From Verrucomicrobiota bacterium (GTDB taxonomy: Bacteria; Verrucomicrobiota; Verrucomicrobiia; Opitutales; Opitutaceae), in contig JAEWIY010000109.1 in assembly GCA_023386835.1 (NCBI GenBank), positions 1 through 35,632 on the forward strand: a stretch of DNA of 35,632 nucleotides, in the 5' to 3' direction. Under the pieces are notes generated by a model that saw only the letters and a program-made list of their open reading frames with translations, searched no databases and was not told the origin of the DNA. The position numbers were made by a program, and so were the translations under genes. Of the stretch, positions 8,159 through 15,644 are shown piece by piece (the stretch's first letter is position 1; every line of letters starts with the position of its first letter).

Positions 8159-8479
8159 GCGCTCCTATCGAGTCGTTGAAGCCTGGTCTGACCGGCGGCG
8201 TCGCCCCGCGGAGGGCAGGCGCGCGCGCACCGCCGGCCCGCGAGCGCACGGGAAAGGGAAAAAACAATGGCCGTGCAGTGGGTGGCGGGGGGCACGGTAA
8301 AACGCGGAGCGGAAACGCGCTGTTACGCAGGAGGGAGCGGGACTGGACCACCGACAGCACCATCGGTGCCCGCACATTGTCCATTGTGCGAGTTGTGGTG
8401 GTATTCACCGGGTGGAGCACCCCATCTCTCCATTCGCCTTTTTGCGTGGGCGTGCCTAGCGTCAGGACAGGTTCGCCGC
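8159..8479. other. Divergent intergenic region without a gene
   Basis: These 321 bases separate the minus-strand kinase cassette from the plus-strand ThuA gene, so they should hold both promoters. Small inverted repeats are present: GCACC/GGTGC around ATC, and CGCACA/TGTGCG with an 8-base centre just after it. I see no convincing -35/-10 pair, no conserved small reading frame and no RNA gene. Confidence 0.5.
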
Positions 8480-9214
8480 ATGAACACACCCATTCACGTC
8501 ACCATCTGGAGTGAGTTTCGCCACGAGAAGCAGAACGAGAAAGTCGCCGCGCTGTATCCACGGGGCATTCACGAGGCGTTGGCCGAGCCGTTCCGCCAGG
8601 ACGCCGGTTTCGTTGTTCGCACGGCCACGCTGGACGAGCCGGAGCATGGGCTGGCAGCCGACGTGTTGGAGACGACCGATGTACTGCTTTGGTGGGGACA
8701 CAAAGCGCATGACGAGGTCGCCGACGAGATCGTGAATCGCGTGCAGCGGCGGGTGCTGGAGGGAATGGGGCTGATCGTGCTGCACTCGGCGCACTACTCG
8801 AAAATCTTCAAACGGCTGATGGGCACCACCTGCTCGCTGCAATGGCGCGAGGCGACCGACAAGGAGCGGCTCTGGACCATTTTGCCGAGCCATCCGATCG
8901 CGGCCGGATTGCCCCAGCACTTCGAGTTGCCCGCGGAGGAGATGTACGGTGAACCCTTTGGCATTCCGCATCCGGAGGAGCTCGTTTTCCTTTCCTGGTT
9001 TTCCGGAGGCGAAGTTTTCCGCAGCGGCGCCACGTGGAGGCGAGGCCATGGTCGGGTCTTCTATTTCCGACCGGGACACGAAACGTATCCGACTTATTTC
9101 GACCGCAACGTCCGTCAGGTGCTGCTCAACGCCGTCCGCTGGGCGCGGCCGACGGTGCGGATTCCGGATCGGTGCCCGCGCGTGGAGCCGCTGGAACCGT
9201 TGCCGCCGCGTTGA
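8480..9214 (+). CDS. ThuA-family protein (trehalose utilisation ThuA-like)
   Basis: A 244-residue protein of the ThuA family, which has a class I glutamine amidotransferase-like fold. Family features are LLWWGHKAHDEV (about 69-80), LIVLHSAHYSK (about 98-108) and the C-terminal GRVFYFRPGHETYPTYF. ThuA of rhizobia takes part in trehalose/disaccharide breakdown by the 3-keto route together with the oxidoreductase ThuB; a Gfo/Idh/MocA oxidoreductase follows here 92 bases later, which fits that partnership. ATG 8480 is preferred to longer starts because the conserved fold begins at once and AGGACAGG (8463-8470) precedes it. No signal peptide. The substrate is unknown. Confidence 0.88.
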   Translation: MNTPIHVTIWSEFRHEKQNEKVAALYPRGIHEALAEPFRQDAGFVVRTATLDEPEHGLAADVLETTDVLLWWGHKAHDEVADEIVNRVQRRVLEGMGLIVLHSAHYSKIFKRLMGTTCSLQWREATDKERLWTILPSHPIAAGLPQHFELPAEEMYGEPFGIPHPEELVFLSWFSGGEVFRSGATWRRGHGRVFYFRPGHETYPTYFDRNVRQVLLNAVRWARPTVRIPDRCPRVEPLEPLPPR

Positions 9215-9306
9215 GTCGGTCGACGCGCCTGCCCAAAGGCTGCCGTGAAGCAGCGACGCCGCTCGTTGCCTGATCTCCGGAAGTCGCGGATCACGGCGCT
9301 CCATCG

Positions 9307-10386
9307 ATGAACACCGATTCCCCTTCGCCTGTCCGCGCGCCAATCCGCCTGGCGATTGTAGGCACCGGCATCATGGCCCATCGTCACGCGCGTGCGTTTG
9401 CGGCGCAGGCGCCCCGCTGCCGTGTCGTCGCCGCGGTGGATATCGTCCGGGATCGGGTTGAGGCGTTCTGCCGCGAGTTCACGATCGAGCGGTCATACAC
9501 GAGTGTGGACCAGATGCTGGTGGAGGCGGACTGCGATGCTGTGGCCATCGTGACGCCGGATGCTCTGCACGCGCCGATCTCCCTGCAGTGTCTCCGGGCG
9601 GGCAAACACGTGCTTTGTGAAAAGCCGCTGGCGCTCAATGCGGTGGAGGCGCAGCAGATGGTCGAGGCGGCGGCGCAAGCGAGGCGGGTCAACCTGGTCA
9701 ACTTCACGTATCGCAACTGGCCCGCGTTGCAGGGTGTTGCCGCCGCGGTGCAAGGCGGCGAGATCGGCGAGGTCCGGCACGTTGAGGCGAGCTACCTGCA
9801 GTGCTGGCTTTCGAGCCAGATTTGGGGTGATTGGCGCACGACGCCCGCGTGGCTGTGGCGATTGTCACGCGCGCACGGCAGCAACGGTGTGCTGGGAGAC
9901 CTGGGCGTGCACGTGGTTGACTTTGCCACGTTTCCGGCCGGACCGATTGCCGAAGTGTTCTGCCGCCTGAAAACGTTCGAGAAGACGCCCGGGAATCAGA
10001 TCGGTGAATACGTGCTCGACGCCAACGATTCGGCGGTCCTGGCCGTGACGTTTGCGAACGGCGCGCTGGGCACTCTGCACATGACGCGATGGGCCAGCGG
10101 ACACGCGGATCGTTTGTACCTGAAAATCTCCGGCACGCAGGGCGCCGTGGAGATCGACTCGGAGCGAGCCACGGACCGTTACCGTGTCTGCTCCGGTGCG
10201 GGCCTGGATGTGGCGGAGTGGCGAGAAGTGGTCGTGCCGCCTGCACCGACCAATTTCGAACGCTTCATCACGAGTATCGTCGAGGGTCAGCCGGAGCAGC
10301 CCGACTTTGCCCGCGGTGCGGCGGTGCAGCGCGTGCTCGATGCCTGCTTCACCTCGCACGCGGAGAACCGCCCGGTGGCCGTGTGA
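9307..10386 (+). CDS. Gfo/Idh/MocA-family NAD(P)-dependent oxidoreductase
   Basis: A 359-residue oxidoreductase. The N-terminal Rossmann fold shows AIVGTGIMAHRHA (nucleotide-binding loop around residues 17-27) and the family's EKPLA motif at 105-109, with the catalytic Lys106. The C-terminal domain has the conserved GDLGVHVVD (197-205), where Asp198 and His202 are the usual substrate-site residues. Members oxidise or reduce sugars, inositols and sugar derivatives. With ThuA upstream it may act like ThuB on a 3-keto-sugar, but the substrate is not determinable. No Tat or Sec signal is seen, so it is cytoplasmic. The esterase gene follows 48 bases later. Confidence 0.92.
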   Translation: MNTDSPSPVRAPIRLAIVGTGIMAHRHARAFAAQAPRCRVVAAVDIVRDRVEAFCREFTIERSYTSVDQMLVEADCDAVAIVTPDALHAPISLQCLRAGKHVLCEKPLALNAVEAQQMVEAAAQARRVNLVNFTYRNWPALQGVAAAVQGGEIGEVRHVEASYLQCWLSSQIWGDWRTTPAWLWRLSRAHGSNGVLGDLGVHVVDFATFPAGPIAEVFCRLKTFEKTPGNQIGEYVLDANDSAVLAVTFANGALGTLHMTRWASGHADRLYLKISGTQGAVEIDSERATDRYRVCSGAGLDVAEWREVVVPPAPTNFERFITSIVEGQPEQPDFARGAAVQRVLDACFTSHAENRPVAV

Positions 10387-10434
10387 CGTGTTGGAGCCAC
10401 TTGCGCCCGCGCGACCGTCGCTTTCGTTCAGCCC

Positions 10435-11175
10435 GTGCTCTTTCCCCCTGCTCAGCTGATCGTCCCGTCGCCGGAGACCGGCACGGAGTATCACATCTCG
10501 GTCGCGTCTCCTGATCCGTCGCAGCATCCGGGGCCGTGGCGGGTGCTGGTGGTGCTTGATGGAGATGATCATTTCTCCGTGGCACTTGATGCCTATCGAG
10601 GCTGGTGGGCGCGCGGAGGCGGCCGGCCGCTGCTGCTGGTGGGCGTGGGCTACGGCGCCGGCTTTCGCAAACCCGGCAACCGGCGGATTCGCGATTATAC
10701 GCCGCGCATCGTGGACGAGGAGCCGGAGAGCGGGGGCGCGGAAGCGTTTCACTCCTTCCTGCGCGAGACGTTGTGGCCGCGACTCGCCAAGGCGTATCCG
10801 GTGGGGCATGACGATCCTGGGCTGGCCGGGCACTCGTTGGGCGGCCTGTTTGTCCTGCATGCGCTGTTTCGCCGGGATCCCTTTTTTCGACGCGGACTCG
10901 CGGCGGCTCCTTCCGTCTGGTGGGACGACCAGGCGATGCTGCGGCAGGTGCAGCGCTTTCGAAGTGGCTGCGACAGGCTGCCTGCCCGCCTCTTCCTCGG
11001 TGTTGGCGAATCGGATACGGAGTCGATGCGCCGCGATTTCGCTGCCTTTGAACGGCAGTTGCGTGAGCAGCCGTTTGAGGAGCTCCGCTGGGAGTCGGAG
11101 CACTACACGGGCCGGGGTCACTTCAACGTGATCCCGAATGCGTACGAGGCCGGACTGCGCGCGTTGTACGGCTGA
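10435..11175 (+). CDS. Alpha/beta-hydrolase, putative esterase (esterase D/Fes-like, PF00756)
   Basis: A 246-residue hydrolase. The nucleophile elbow is AGHSLGG with Ser134, the likely catalytic His is 229 (GRGHFNVIP), and the acid is probably in GESDTES (about 191-197). The fold and the VLVVLDGDDHF start resemble the putative esterase family that includes IroE/Fes and S-formylglutathione hydrolase. No signal peptide, so probably cytoplasmic. The start is GTG at 10435 without a clear ribosome-binding site. It is the last gene of the ThuA cluster and could deacylate a carbohydrate or siderophore-type ester; the substrate is unknown. Confidence 0.85.
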   Translation: MLFPPAQLIVPSPETGTEYHISVASPDPSQHPGPWRVLVVLDGDDHFSVALDAYRGWWARGGGRPLLLVGVGYGAGFRKPGNRRIRDYTPRIVDEEPESGGAEAFHSFLRETLWPRLAKAYPVGHDDPGLAGHSLGGLFVLHALFRRDPFFRRGLAAAPSVWWDDQAMLRQVQRFRSGCDRLPARLFLGVGESDTESMRRDFAAFERQLREQPFEELRWESEHYTGRGHFNVIPNAYEAGLRALYG

Positions 11176-11181
11176 GCCGAC

Positions 11182-11197
11182 GCGCCCGAGAGGGCGC
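11182..11197. terminator. Terminator-like hairpin between convergent genes
   Basis: GCGCCC (11182-11187) pairs with GGGCGC (11192-11197) around GAGA. It sits in the 44 bases between the esterase stop and the stop of the gene on the other strand. No T run follows on either strand, so intrinsic termination is uncertain. Confidence 0.35.
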
Positions 11198-11219
11198 AGC
11201 GGAGCGCGCCGCTGGTCCG

Positions 11220-12017
11220 CTACTTCTTCTCGGTCTTACCGGCGTCGGGTGCGGGCGCCTGGTCTTTGTCGCCGCCCAGCAGCTTGTTCAATCCGGCGCC
11301 TGGATCTTTGATCAAGTCCCCGACAGCCTTGAGCGTCTGCCCGGTTTCGCCCGGCAGCGAAATGCCGCCGCCTTGGCCGGTCACGGCTGACAGTGCGCGC
11401 CCCATCACGTCGCGCAGCACCACTTGGGCGATCTGCGCGCCGGTGAGGCCACCTTCCTGCACCCCGAGCTCGTCGTAGGAGAGCGCCGGCAGCGGAACCT
11501 CGGTGCCAATGCCGCTCACACCCACACGAATCCGGCCGTCCTGCACTCGCAGCTTGTGAATGATGAACTTCTTTTCGAGTTCTTCCGGGGTCCCGATCGG
11601 CTTTTCCGAGGGTGTGCCGACTGCGGTGCGGATGTTTTCGATGAGATCCTTGAGATTGGAGCCGTTGGGCAGGCGGTGCTCGTAGACAAATTCCGGCCCC
11701 TGCACGACGAGCTCTTCAACCACGATCGTGTCCTTCATCAGCGTCGTCGGCGCGACGCGGAACTGCAGGGTGTCGACGGAGAGCGCATTGTTGTTGGACC
11801 AACCCTGCGGATTCCCGACGCGGAGTCCCTGCAGCGATCCGGCTCCGGTGAAGGGCGAGAGCTTGGCGCCCTGCAAGACCACTTCGGATTTGGTGACCTG
11901 CGGGCCGACACGATTGACGCCTTCCCGCACGATCGAACCGAGGAAGAAACCTGCCACCAACAAGCCGATGACGAGCAGCAGGAGCAGGGACCCGAGAATC
12001 ATCCAGAGGGTTTTCAT
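11220..12017 (-). CDS. AsmA-like single-pass membrane protein
   Basis: A 265-residue protein with one N-terminal membrane helix (about 5-30, LGSLLLLLVIGLLVAGFFL) and a long periplasmic part. The stretch after the helix (VTKSEVVLQGAKLSPFTGAGSLQGLRVGNPQGW, about 42-74, and the later VVEELVVQGPEFVYE) resembles the N-terminal region of AsmA-family proteins, which take part in envelope lipid homeostasis. The tail is Pro/Ala/Lys-rich. The start is ATG at 12017, directly before the helix; the open frame runs upstream to 12530 but that extension has no membrane or domain character and is antisense to the next gene. It is divergent from the TIGR03067-like gene. Function inferred only. Confidence 0.65.
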   Translation of the reverse strand: MKTLWMILGSLLLLLVIGLLVAGFFLGSIVREGVNRVGPQVTKSEVVLQGAKLSPFTGAGSLQGLRVGNPQGWSNNNALSVDTLQFRVAPTTLMKDTIVVEELVVQGPEFVYEHRLPNGSNLKDLIENIRTAVGTPSEKPIGTPEELEKKFIIHKLRVQDGRIRVGVSGIGTEVPLPALSYDELGVQEGGLTGAQIAQVVLRDVMGRALSAVTGQGGGISLPGETGQTLKAVGDLIKDPGAGLNKLLGGDKDQAPAPDAGKTEKK

Positions 12018-12121
12018 CTTTGTCTTGGACCGCGGTTGCGGACGGCAGTGCACGGTCAGAAATCGAGAGAAACGCCGTCGCGCGACGGGTAAAGGCGTAA
12101 CCCGCGCAATAGGAGGCGCGA

Positions 12122-12586
12122 GTGGTCGTCGCGGCCCGGAGAAATGAGGATCGTCTGTGCCGGGCAATGAGCGTGCCGGACTCATCGATTGCCAACGGGA
12201 GCGCGCGGCGCTTTCCTGGGGCCATGTTGGATGGCCTGTGGACGCCGCAAGGCGCAGAATTTTCGGGAGAGTCGATTCCGGTGCCTTCCAACCACCTCTT
12301 GATTGAGGGCGACCACTACATCGTGACGACGGGATCCGTGAAGGATCGGGGTCGGCTGCGCATCGATACCACGGTGACGCCGCACACGATCGATCTCGTC
12401 GCGACGGCCGGGCCGCATCGAGGGCAGGTGATCGAGGGCGTGTTCCGGGTGCGCGGCAACTTGTTACAGATGTGTTATTGTGTCGGCGACCCTGAGCTGC
12501 CGCGGCCGCGCCCGGAGCAGTTGAGCTCACCGCCGGGATCGATGCAGTTGCTCATTCGTTATCGGCGGGAAACGCAACTCGGCTGA
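12122..12586 (+). CDS. TIGR03067-like domain protein
   Basis: A 154-residue protein whose residues 35-150 look like the TIGR03067 domain found mainly in Planctomycetes and Verrucomicrobiota: LDGLWTPQGAEFSGESIPV, then a GDHYIV strand, an IDLVATAGPHRGQVIEGVFRV block and LLQMCYCVGDPELPRP near the end. The function of the family is unknown; it is thought to form a small beta-barrel. GTG at 12122 is chosen because AGGAGG (12111-12116) lies 5 bases upstream; ATGs at 12167 and 12224 are alternatives. No signal peptide is evident, whereas many family members are exported. It is followed by the parE gene after 116 bases. Confidence 0.7.
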   Translation: MVVAARRNEDRLCRAMSVPDSSIANGSARRFPGAMLDGLWTPQGAEFSGESIPVPSNHLLIEGDHYIVTTGSVKDRGRLRIDTTVTPHTIDLVATAGPHRGQVIEGVFRVRGNLLQMCYCVGDPELPRPRPEQLSSPPGSMQLLIRYRRETQLG

Positions 12587-12643
12587 GTCCAGCCGCGAGG
12601 CGGTCGACCGTTGGGCCGCGATCGGTTCGCACGGAGGCGCGGT

Positions 12644-12695
12644 GCCTTTGCGCTTGTCAGCCGCGGCGCGGCGCTGAGCCTGTCGCGCAAAAGGC
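12644..12695 (+). promoter_or_regulatory. Leader hairpin overlapping the parE ribosome-binding site
   Basis: GCCTTTGCGC (12644-12653) pairs with GCGCAAAAGGC (12685-12695), leaving one bulged A. Inside the loop CAGC (12658-12661) can pair with GCTG (12673-12676). The 3' arm contains AAAAGG, the only Shine-Dalgarno-like sequence before the ATG at 12703. The stem could limit translation; this is inference from pairing only. Confidence 0.35.
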
Positions 12696-12702
12696 AAACC
12701 TC

Positions 12703-14544
12703 ATGGCGTCCAATTACACCGAAGCTTCCATCAAAACCCTCTCGGCTCTCGAGCACATCCGGCTGCGGCCCGGCATGTACATCGGTCGTCTGGGCAATGG
12801 CAGCCACGCGGAGGACGGCATCTACGTGCTGCTGAAGGAGACCGTGGACAACTCGATCGACGAGTACACCATGGGGCACGGCAAGAAAATCGAGGTGCAT
12901 CTCGCGGACCGGACGATCTGCGTGCGGGACTACGGCCGCGGCATTCCGCTCGGCAAGCTGATCGACTGCGTGTCGATCATCAACACGGGCGCCAAGTACG
13001 ACAGCGAGACCTTCCAGAAATCCGTCGGCTTGAACGGCGTCGGCCAAAAGGCGGTCAACGCGCTCTCCGTCTCGTATCGCGCGCAGGCGGTCCGCGACGG
13101 GCAGTGCAAGCTGGTGGAGTTCGAGCGGGGCAAGCTGAAGAAGGACCATCGGGTCCAGTCGAGCGACGAGAAGAACGGCACCTACATCGAGTTCACGCCG
13201 GACGAGCAGTTGTTCGGGGCTGATTTCAAGTTCCGCACCGAGTTCATCGAGGAGATGATGTGGAACTACGCCTACCTGAACCGGGGGCTGACGCTGTACT
13301 TCAACGGCAAGGGGTTCAAATCGGAGAAGGGCCTGGCGGACCTGCTGACGAAGAAGCTGACCGGAGAGACGCTGTATCCCATCATCCATCTCGAAGGTGA
13401 GGACATCGAGGTCGCGATGACTCACGGCAGCCACTACGGCGAGGAGTACTACTCGTTCGTCAACGGCCAGCACACGACCATGGGCGGCACGCACCTGGCG
13501 GCGTTTCGGGAAGGCGTGGTCGCGGCGGTGCGCAACTTTTTCAAGAAGGACTTCGACGCCGCCGACATCCGGCAGTCCATCGTGGCCGCGATCTCGATTC
13601 GTGTGCAGGAGCCGGTTTTTGAATCGCAGACGAAGACCAAGCTGGGCTCCAGCGAGTTGGGCCCGAAGGGTCCCAGTATCCGTCAGTTCGTGACAGGATT
13701 TCTCGCGCAGGAGCTGGACAACTGGCTGCACCGGAATCCGGAGGCGGCCGAGGCGCTGCGCCGGAAAATCGAGGAGAGTGAGCGCGAGCGGAAGGAGCTC
13801 TCCGGCATTCGCAACCTCGCGCGCGAGCGGGCGAAGAAGGCGTCGTTGCACAACAAGAAGCTGCGCGATTGCCGCGTGCATCTCGATTCGAAGGACAAGC
13901 GCGCGGAGGAGAGCACGCTGTTCATCGTCGAGGGTGATTCCGCGTCGGGGTCGCTGACGGCGTGCCGCGATGTGCAGACGCAGGCGGTCTTCGCGTTGAA
14001 GGGGAAGCCGCTCAACACCTTCGGCCTGACCAAGAAGGTGATCTACGAGAACGAGGAGTTTCACCTGCTGCAGAGTGCGTTGAACATCGAGGACGGCCTC
14101 GACGCGCTCCGCTACAACAAGGTGATCATCGCCACCGACGCGGACGTCGACGGCATGCACATCCGCCTGTTGTTGCTCTCGTTCTTCCTCAAGTTCTTCC
14201 CGGAGCTGATCACGAACGGTCACGTGTTCATTCTCGAGACGCCGCTCTTCCGCGTTCGCACGAAGAAGGAAACGATCTACTGCTACTCGGAGGCGGAGAA
14301 GCAGGCGGCGTTGCACAAGCTGGGTCAGAACGCGGAGATCACCCGCTTCAAGGGTCTCGGCGAAGTGAGCCCGTCCGAGTTCAAGGACTTCATCGGCGAA
14401 AACATGCGCGTGGTGCCGGTTTCGCTGCTGCACCTGCACAACACCGACGAACTGCTCGGCTTCTACATGGGCAAGAACACGCCCCAGCGGCAGAGTTTTA
14501 TCATCGAGAATCTCCGCGTGGAAAAAGACCTGGTGGAGGTCTAG
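12703..14544 (+). CDS. parE: DNA topoisomerase IV subunit B (type IIA topoisomerase ATPase subunit)
   Basis: A 613-residue protein with the full GyrB/ParE architecture. The GHKL ATPase domain shows KETVDNSIDE (45-54), DYGRGIP (76-82) and GLNGVG (109-114). The transducer domain has QTKTKLGSSE (309-318). The TOPRIM domain has the catalytic Glu in EGDSASGS (410-417) and the metal-binding DADVDG (479-484). The length matches ParE rather than GyrB (about 800 residues), hence the name, though a short GyrB-like paralogue cannot be excluded. It would decatenate chromosomes with ParC. No parC/gyrA-like gene is adjacent on either side. The ATG at 12703 has AAAAGG 8 bases upstream. Confidence 0.9.
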   Translation: MASNYTEASIKTLSALEHIRLRPGMYIGRLGNGSHAEDGIYVLLKETVDNSIDEYTMGHGKKIEVHLADRTICVRDYGRGIPLGKLIDCVSIINTGAKYDSETFQKSVGLNGVGQKAVNALSVSYRAQAVRDGQCKLVEFERGKLKKDHRVQSSDEKNGTYIEFTPDEQLFGADFKFRTEFIEEMMWNYAYLNRGLTLYFNGKGFKSEKGLADLLTKKLTGETLYPIIHLEGEDIEVAMTHGSHYGEEYYSFVNGQHTTMGGTHLAAFREGVVAAVRNFFKKDFDAADIRQSIVAAISIRVQEPVFESQTKTKLGSSELGPKGPSIRQFVTGFLAQELDNWLHRNPEAAEALRRKIEESERERKELSGIRNLARERAKKASLHNKKLRDCRVHLDSKDKRAEESTLFIVEGDSASGSLTACRDVQTQAVFALKGKPLNTFGLTKKVIYENEEFHLLQSALNIEDGLDALRYNKVIIATDADVDGMHIRLLLLSFFLKFFPELITNGHVFILETPLFRVRTKKETIYCYSEAEKQAALHKLGQNAEITRFKGLGEVSPSEFKDFIGENMRVVPVSLLHLHNTDELLGFYMGKNTPQRQSFIIENLRVEKDLVEV

Positions 14545-14571
14545 CGCCGGCCGGAGCCGCGTCGGCCGGCG
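14545..14571 (+). terminator. Terminator-like hairpin after parE
   Basis: A perfect 9-base-pair stem (CGCCGGCCG at 14545-14553 with CGGCCGGCG at 14563-14571) begins at the base right after the parE stop codon. Only scattered T follow, so it is either a weak intrinsic terminator or an mRNA 3' stabiliser. Confidence 0.45.
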
Positions 14572-14610
14572 GAAGATTGCTGTTTATACCGGGTTCGGCA
14601 GGATCGCGGC

Positions 14611-15522
14611 GTGACCGAATCAGAGTTGGATCCCCATTTGGCGGCGGCGCGCGACCGTGCCCACGCGGGGGCCGCGCTCGTGCTGCGCGGCATCTGGCTC
14701 AACATTCTGCTCGCGCTGGTGAAGCTTGCTGGCGGGGTGCTCGGCAACACGTACGCGCTCATCGCGGACGGGGTTGAATCGATCGCGGACATCGTGTCTT
14801 CCATCCTGGTTTGGGCCGGTTTTCGGTGGGCGGCGAAGCCGCCGGATGCGGATCACCCGTATGGGCACGGAAAGGCGGAGTCCGTCGCCGCCTTGTTCGT
14901 GGCGCTGTTCCTGTTTGGGGCGACCGCTTGGATTGTGGTGCACGCAGTGCGGGAGATCGTGACACCTCATCGGGCCCCGGCGCCGTGGACACTCGCGCTG
15001 CTGGCGGGCGTGGTCGGGGCGAAAGTCCTGTTTGCACGACGGCTCAGCCGGGTGAGCGATGAGACCGGATCGACTGCGCTGGCGGCTGAGTCCTGGCACC
15101 ACAAGGCTGACGCGCTGACCTCCTTGGCGGCCTTCGTTGGCATTACCATTGCGGTGATTGGAGGAGCGCGGTTTGCCTCCGCGGATGACTGGGCCGCGCT
15201 GTTGGCCTGTCTGGTGATTGGCTACAACGGGATCCGGATTCTTCGTCAGGCGCTCGGTGATATTATGGACCTGGCGGTTCCCGAGACATTCGAGCAGGAG
15301 GTGCGGCGGGTGGCCATGACGGTGCCGGACGTGCGGGGTTTGGACAAATGCCAGGTGCGGCGCAGCGGCCTCAGCCATCTTGTCGACATCCACGTGGAAG
15401 TGGACCCCGAACTCACGGTGCGCCGGGGCCATGAGATCGCTGGGGCTGTCAAGCATGCGCTGCTGCGAGCGCCTTTACAGATCACCCACGTGATGGTACA
15501 TATCGAGCCAGAAGCCAAGTAG
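14611..15522 (+). CDS. Cation diffusion facilitator (CDF) metal transporter
   Basis: A 303-residue CDF-family antiporter expected to export divalent metal (Zn, Fe, Co or Mn) from the cytoplasm. About six membrane segments occupy residues 20-215. The metal-site signatures are IADGVESIADIVSS in helix 2 (acidic residues at 53, 56 and 60), the loop motif HPYGHGKAE, and AESWHHKADALTS in helix 5. The C-terminal cytoplasmic domain (about 220-303) ends with His-rich THVMVHIEPE, typical of the CDF metal-binding dimerisation domain. Having Glu56 where many Zn transporters have His or Asp leaves selectivity open. The start is GTG at 14611 with AGGA at 14600-14603. Confidence 0.92.
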   Translation: MTESELDPHLAAARDRAHAGAALVLRGIWLNILLALVKLAGGVLGNTYALIADGVESIADIVSSILVWAGFRWAAKPPDADHPYGHGKAESVAALFVALFLFGATAWIVVHAVREIVTPHRAPAPWTLALLAGVVGAKVLFARRLSRVSDETGSTALAAESWHHKADALTSLAAFVGITIAVIGGARFASADDWAALLACLVIGYNGIRILRQALGDIMDLAVPETFEQEVRRVAMTVPDVRGLDKCQVRRSGLSHLVDIHVEVDPELTVRRGHEIAGAVKHALLRAPLQITHVMVHIEPEAK

Positions 15523-15644
15523 TTAACCGCTCACTACGGCGGCGGTGAGTCGCAACTAATGCGGCGTGTTTGCCAGATTATACGCAGTCCCGGAGCCGGG
15601 AATGCGGTTTACTCTTTGCCGTTATGTTTTATCCCGAGTTCCCC

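Noticed and set aside
8378..8407. Promoter TTGTCC ... TATTCA ahead of ThuA
   Set aside because: Spacing is 18 but both hexamers match the consensus poorly, and the main sigma factor preference here is unknown.
9865..11121. A 418-residue open frame antisense to the oxidoreductase and esterase
   Set aside because: Shadow spanning two real genes and their gap.
12018..12530. N-terminal extension of the AsmA-like gene up to 12530
   Set aside because: It would precede the membrane helix with over 170 residues of Arg/Ser/Pro-rich non-domain sequence antisense to the TIGR03067-like gene.
12559..14439. A 626-residue open frame antisense to parE
   Set aside because: Leu/Arg/Val-rich repetitive shadow with no recognisable domain, fully inside a conserved topoisomerase gene.
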